From Bolinopsis microptera (lineage: Eukaryota; Ctenophora; Tentaculata; Lobata; Bolinopsidae): a stretch of 64,000 nt of DNA. The stretch is from positions 7,048,797-7,112,796 of the forward strand of contig NC_087080.1 in assembly GCF_026151205.1 (NCBI RefSeq), read 5' to 3'. The position numbers and the translations under genes were made by a program. The notes beneath the pieces were generated by a model. It was not told the DNA's origin. It saw only the letters and a list, made by a program, of their open reading frames with translations, and ran no database searches. Shown piece by piece: positions 59,060 through 64,000 of the stretch; within the stretch, counting starts at the first letter, position 1, and each line of letters opens with the position of its first letter.

Positions 59060-59745
59060 TATTTCTATACCTATCCTGTTCCTGTTGGATATGGAAATGG
59101 CGAGGAATATTGAAATCGATCAATAAATGTTTAATTTGTAGACTGTCAGCCCTGGATCTATAAATTTTGTAAATTTCCCATTTCCGTTCGGCGAAGATAA
59201 AAGAGCAAAGAAGGAGCAATCAACAAATAAATGGATGTCAAGGAAGAATTCGATTTGATCTGCACGATTTCATATCAGGGAAATACCAAAACTAATCACA
59301 GTTATTGATAAGGATCCGCCTGCTTGTTGCAAAATTATAGGCAGCAAGATAACTGATATCAATTTATACAAGTGTGTATTGAGTTAATGATTGAAATTTA
59401 AACCATTTCGTTGTTAAATGTGTATCAAATCTTAAATCTTTGATTACAACAGGCATTGTTTGGTATTTGCAATATTTACATTTTTACAAAACTTTAAACT
59501 CTGACAATTCATGAAGCTCAATAATAAACAACTTAACAACTCGCCACTTCATCTGCCCGGTATATAATAATCAATAATACGCATAAACAATCAATTTTTC
59601 TGAATTTCAAAATCTCAGTCTGCGAACTTGAATCCTGATTCTTGAGTCCTCATGCACGACATATTAAGTCACTACAACTCCGATTTCAGCTCTAAGCTAT
59701 AGGAGAACGTAACTGCATGATATGAAAAGCGTGAGAGTTGGGTTT

Positions 59746-59991
59746 TCATACAGCCAGAGTCACTCTGTTGCTACTCTCAGCAGCACTTTTTGATGGAGAT
59801 GTACCATTTCTACTCTCCAGGGTTTCTAAAGTTTTTTCTAACCGAACGTCTTCTGAAATAAGGATATTGTTACCAGGTTTAATGGTGGAACAATCAACAA
59901 ACACATAGTGATCAACCGTATTGAGACGCATTGGGATGTCATGACCAAATATGATGATGAAAATCTTAAAACAAGTGGGTACAATGAGCAT
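59746..59991 (-). other. Unassigned open frame, possible terminal exon
   Basis: Minus-strand frame ending TLETLESRNGTSPSKSAAES and SNRVTLAV. An acceptor-like CCTTATTTCAG precedes EDVRLEKTLETLESRN in phase 1, but the nearest upstream exon with a known phase (61038-60959) ends in phase 2, so it does not join. It could be the last exon of another transcript or of the unidentified gene's neighbour. Confidence 0.25.
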
Positions 59992-60348
59992 TTTATTAAC
60001 TATAAAAAGTAGAGATCAAAAACTTTAATTTCTAACAGACTAATTTTCAATACCAACCATGACCAAATAACAGAAAGAAAAGGATGAGAAATGAGAATTC
60101 AAGTCGTGCCTTATCGCAGTGTTATAATACACAAATAACAAATTAGTTTGTGTCTGCGACAAAGTCATAAAACGGATAAGCAGAAGGACATACTTAATAC
60201 TAATAATGAGGGCCATTTCAGGGTACAATACTATGTACCTCCTCATACCCTACATAATATAGTAAATGGTGATATGCATCAAGATCAACCATCAGGCATG
60301 GGATGGTCATGACTCATGCTCCAATTCACAAACGATGTTATACCTATA

Positions 60349-60476
60349 CCTTAGTCGGTAATATTATGGGGGGAGGGGGGAATTATGGGTGTTACAAATA
60401 TGGACTGTTATAAATATGGTTCTTTGGCCCAAAAAGGACCAAATTAGACCCCCCATGATAATATTACCGACTAAGG
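60349..60476. mobile_element. Short MITE with CCTTAGTCGG termini
   Basis: 128 bp with inverted ends CCTTAGTCGGTAATATTAT and its complement, flanked by TA on both sides. The centre includes a G-rich tract paired with a C-rich tract (GGGGGG.. / CCCCCC), extending the hairpin. Target and size fit a Tc1/mariner-type MITE. Confidence 0.78.
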
Positions 60477-60628
60477 TATTCCTCGAGACGATATAATTGA
60501 TATAATACGCGCGCATAATTCTGTCGTACTAAAAACGCACTATGAAAAGTTGTGATTCAAAAGTTAATTGCGCGCCTTACATAAAAAGTTTCAGTAGACC
60601 CTTTTCAGTCCCTGTGGCTCATATGGAT

Positions 60629-61868
60629 TTACATTTTCATTTTTAAATTCTTTGAAAATATCTGCTTCTTAAAAAATTGGCAACTTATCTCGTTCAAATT
60701 GTTTGAAAACCACTGCTCATGCTTCTGGCTTCGAACTACAATGTCCACGTTTGAAGGTTGGGTTGTACTACAAAATATAGAAGACTTACTTTGGGTAAGA
60801 TGGTGCGCTGAATTGATGCAACTATTCAGTATTCGCAAATTGTCGCTGAAATAGAAAACTGTAGTGCGTCTGGTAAATTAAAAATGTATTTATTACTCTG
60901 GATTCTACAGTTAAAGTTCACAACAAAATTTGATTTTCTGTGTTATTTAATTACTTACTTAATTTCTTTTCTCGTTTCAACCAAATCTTTGTTATACTGG
61001 GTTAACTGCGGTTGTTCCAGTGGCTTTGCTGTGAGTTTCTGAAACAAAAAAACAATTTAAGTATCCAACGAGTAATTGTGATAAAGCTAAATAATTCTGG
61101 TAGTCTACTCACTGTCAATAATTGAGTTTTTAGATGAGCTACCGAAACAAGGAAATGAGGAACTAACAAAAATATTAACCTTTGTTCGAGAGCCGACGCA
61201 ACATTTGAAGGTGTATCTCTTGTAATTGAAGACTAGAGTCTGTTGGTCCAAACTAACACATCTCATCGAAAAGTAAGGCGATATCTGAAGAAGATAAGAA
61301 ACTTATTTAATTGTTCGTTTTAAATATAAAGCTAAAACGTTGGCAAAGAAATGTCAAAAAGATAAATTTTACTCCAATAACGATAAAATGTTATTATCAC
61401 GGATATGAAATAAGAAGAAGTAAGCACCTGGAAGTAGACAGGCTGGAAGGGAGGCGCGTGCACGTGCGGTGCAAACGCGTCCCACTCCCAGTGCTTGGTG
61501 CGCATCTCCCGCTTGTTGAACAGGTTTCCTTCGACTGGTGAGCATTGGTAATGAATCTGAAATATTTCAGTGAGCTTGTAATCACTTAATGTGTTATCAT
61601 TGTGAACTAACATACAGTTTTTATGGATGAAAAATATCTCAAAATAAAATCCACTAAGTATGATCGAACCGCACCACCCAAAAACCCCAAGATAAACAAA
61701 AGGTAAAAGTTGATAAAAAAGTGTTGGCTAAACTCGGGATAAGCCGTTTATAAAATGAACATACCGTCCCATTCGAGTGGAATACAGCTATACGACCAAG
61801 CTGGGAACACACGGCAAGAAGTTTCACATCAGAGTCACTATCATTTAACACATAATAACAGTAGATAC
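60629..61868 (-). CDS. FAM194-domain protein (ERICH6-like), C-terminal part
   Basis: Five minus-strand exons join in phase: 61868-61765, 61556-61428, 61284-61180, 61038-60959, 60767-60629 (stop). The encoded stretch LLAVCSQLGRIAVFHSNGT, then KHWEWDAFAPHVHAPPFQPV, YFSMRCVSLDQQTLVF and YKRYTFKCCVGSRT has the order of the FAM194 domain known from ERICH6 proteins: short strand repeats with a G-R-(x)-x-V-(F/Y)-x-x-N-G motif, a W-x-W segment, an HAPPFQP(I/V) motif, then an F-x-VG(A/T/S) ending. The molecular role of this family is not established. The first exon found starts mid-codon, so the N-terminus lies further upstream, possibly beyond the SLC17-like gene. The last exon (ending KNLKMKM) is the least certain. 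Confidence 0.68.
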
Positions 61869-62318
61869 CTGTAATATTGAGTGATAGCGATGTTTGGAAA
61901 GTTGGAAAGTTAGAATGTTTTGGTCTTAACGGGGATTTACAATTTTGGAGCCTCACGATTTATCCAAACTTACGGATGAGCTATCCTATCGAACACGAAA
62001 TCTAACCTCTTTTTAAATTACGAGTCAGTAAAAGAATAGAAACAACGTAAGTTTAATATCTATTGAATAATGAATAACCAATTTAAGTTATCAGAATCAT
62101 TTTTTAATACTGTGACGAACGATCATAATAATATTATGTTACCATTAACTTCATTGTGACTCGGTAAAATCTATGTAAAGTACTAAGTAAGAGTGAGTCT
62201 TGTGTGTTCCAACAGACAAATTGTTATTTGTCCCATCTAAATCTTTTCTCCTTTTTCTCTTTTCTCTTACTTCTCTTATTTCTCTTATTTCTCTCATCAA
62301 ATCGACACAACCTATTGT

Positions 62319-63746
62319 TCAGCAACATCCTGCAGCAACATTTTTAATAACAATGCCGTTTTCCGTCTCTTTGACTTTATCCTCCTCCTCCTTACTCTCA
62401 AAACAGAGAGAAGGATGTTTCCTCCACTCGCTCCTCCGCCACGCAACAGCGACAAACACACTCGCCACCGCCACCGTCGCCACCCCACTATTCAGCAACA
62501 GGAAGTTCCTCCATCTCCTCCCCCTTACTTCCCAGTAGTCTGGCCTGGTTTCGTCCACACTGGTAAACGCTGCACTCACAAGAGGAGCGATGAAGCCAGC
62601 AGTTTGACCAACTCCGTTGTGGACCCCAACTACCACTTTGCTGTGAGCTGGATCCAGCTCGAAGCTGACGGTCATGAGCCCTCCTGAGTACACAGTAGCT
62701 TCCATTACATTATGCAAGACTAACAGCGCGATGCAACCTTCTATACTCTTGATAAAAGGAATCACTGCAAAACATGCTCCACGTATAATCATGGGGACGG
62801 TTAAAATGAAAATCCTGCTTTTAAACCAGGACATTCTCTGATCAACGCAAGGAAGGATGGAACCCCAAATAAATGCAGAGAATGCAAGTGAGAGACACAT
62901 TGCAAGTGAGTAGAACGCCAAAAACTCAGTATCTTTACCGAACATTTCGTTAAGGTAGAAAGGCAGCATGGTTAAGACCGAATAGTAAAGAAAATTCCGG
63001 CAAATCTGATAAATAGAGAAACAATAAAGGAACCTTCGCTGGAACAGAGATTTGAGAGATATCGTGGTTTTGTTAGCTGGTTCAAGGTCCTCTCTCTGCT
63101 TCTTCTCTACAAACATTCCCCGCTCTTTGGACGACATGAACCTCGCATCCACTGGGTCATCAGGAACTAAAGCACACTGAATTAAGAATACTACAAGGAA
63201 AACACCTCCACTCAGATAATAAGCATATACCCATCCCACTGATTCGGCCAGGAGCCCAGCGATAAAAGGACCAGCACCAGTTCCAAAGTAGTTCATCATT
63301 CCACAAAATGATATCACAAACTTTCCCTCGTTATTGAGCCCCCATTTACGTGCACACTCGAAATTCATCGTTATGAACAGCCCAGACACAAAGCCCCGGC
63401 ACCCCTGAACAACTATAGCTAACACCGGGGAGAAGGATATCATAATGGGCGTGGTTAACTGAATCACAGCGCAGACGAACAAAGCAAGCCTGACACAAGT
63501 GTTAAAACCAGCTCTCGCCGCCAGATACGTGGACAACATCTGTAGACAGTATCCGTAGTAGAACACTCCCAGGAAGTTAGCCTGGAGTTGGTCAGACCAG
63601 CAGAAGTCACCGTGGTCCAGGGGGTCGGAACAGTTCTTCTTTACCATGCCCCCGATCATAGCAAGGGGAGGGATTGCACGAGATGCACTGTCGTGGAATA
63701 TAAAAAAAGTACTGAGGAAGAAACTGATGTATCTGTAGGGGATCAT
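62319..63746 (-). CDS. MFS transporter, SLC17-like organic anion carrier
   Basis: Single uninterrupted 475-aa frame. The N-terminus is a membrane segment (YISFFLSTFFIFHDSASRAI), followed by a luminal loop with CSDPLDHGDFCWSDQLQANF, then GVFYYGYCLQML, the position where SLC17 carriers have G-x-x-x-x-G-Y-x-x-x-x-x-x-GG-x-L/A. About 11-12 hydrophobic helices; a charged loop (SSKERGMFVEKKQREDLEPA) sits between the two halves of six helices, as in MFS; and a charged cytosolic C-terminus. SLC17 members move phosphate, sialic acid, urate or glutamate; the substrate cannot be told. Lack of introns among intron-rich neighbours suggests a retrocopy origin. If the FAM194 gene has 5' exons beyond 63746, this gene is nested in it. 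Confidence 0.8.
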   Translation of the reverse strand: MIPYRYISFFLSTFFIFHDSASRAIPPLAMIGGMVKKNCSDPLDHGDFCWSDQLQANFLGVFYYGYCLQMLSTYLAARAGFNTCVRLALFVCAVIQLTTPIMISFSPVLAIVVQGCRGFVSGLFITMNFECARKWGLNNEGKFVISFCGMMNYFGTGAGPFIAGLLAESVGWVYAYYLSGGVFLVVFLIQCALVPDDPVDARFMSSKERGMFVEKKQREDLEPANKTTISLKSLFQRRFLYCFSIYQICRNFLYYSVLTMLPFYLNEMFGKDTEFLAFYSLAMCLSLAFSAFIWGSILPCVDQRMSWFKSRIFILTVPMIIRGACFAVIPFIKSIEGCIALLVLHNVMEATVYSGGLMTVSFELDPAHSKVVVGVHNGVGQTAGFIAPLVSAAFTSVDETRPDYWEVRGRRWRNFLLLNSGVATVAVASVFVAVAWRRSEWRKHPSLCFESKEEEDKVKETENGIVIKNVAAGCC

Positions 63747-64000
63747 ATTGGGAACTGAAACTTGAATTCAGAGGGTAGAACTGCTGTTTAAATCAACAAA
63801 GTGGAGATATTGTATATGACAAGAAAACAATGACTTATGAATAAGCTCTCGTGATAGGACACGTAAATAATTGACTATCATAAAGTAGATTGACTGGACC
63901 TTATTGCAGTGGTCGATCCTATAAAGTCACTTGACTCAGTTTGAGTTACCTTACTCTTTTACTACAGGAATATAATATGGTTGTATTATATAATTAAAGG

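Noticed and set aside
62200..62687. Plus-strand frames of 112 and 90 codons
   Set aside because: The 62415-62687 frame is the antisense shadow of the SLC17-like coding sequence; the 62200-62538 frame is mostly its shadow, with a pyrimidine-rich start and no independent support.

Overview
The window is nuclear DNA of an invertebrate animal. Genes are split by introns with GT/AG borders, tRNA-Lys genes carry eukaryotic pol III terminators, much of the sequence is AT-rich, and non-LTR and DNA transposon remnants and satellites are abundant. The protein families seen (EDEM3, MNK kinase, SLC17-like carrier, FAM194/ERICH6, secreted pentraxin) are metazoan. I cannot name the phylum. All gene models were spliced by eye; reading phase was checked across each exon junction.

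Layout. 1-4.6 kb: no gene supported, one 9-bp satellite. 5.6-18.6 kb (minus): an 18-exon EDEM3-type gene (signal peptide, GH47 domain, PA domain) for ER glycoprotein quality control. Its introns hold three tRNA-Lys(CTT) genes and a complete intronless gene for a secreted PAN/ricin-like/CCP protein. A possible alternative last exon with a hydrophobic tail lies at 4.7 kb. 18.9-27.2 kb is a transposon zone: a degenerate RT, a foldback element, a 5'-truncated R4/Dong-like retrotransposon with restriction-like endonuclease, and small GC-rich elements nested in an older repeat. 27.5-37.9 kb (minus): a 10-exon MNK kinase gene (550 aa) with the diagnostic DFD motif and cysteine cluster; its 6-kb second intron is packed with satellites. 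38-46 kb: no gene, but a dense cluster of GC-rich mini-elements, several flanked by 8-bp duplications. 46.2-56.8 kb (minus): a large unidentified gene with 17 exons found; one intron contains a complete antisense gene for a secreted pentraxin/coiled-coil protein (47.99-49.82 kb), another a dead Tc1/mariner-like element with very long inverted repeats. 57-59.1 kb: two MITEs. 60.6-61.9 kb (minus): 3' part of a FAM194-domain gene. 62.3-63.7 kb (minus): an intronless 475-aa MFS/SLC17-like carrier.

Two themes stand out. First, gene nesting: one gene inside EDEM3, one antisense inside the unidentified gene, perhaps the SLC17-like gene inside the FAM194 gene. Second, the GC-rich mini-element families, whose 8-bp target duplications can be read within the window because one host repeat exists in both empty and filled form.
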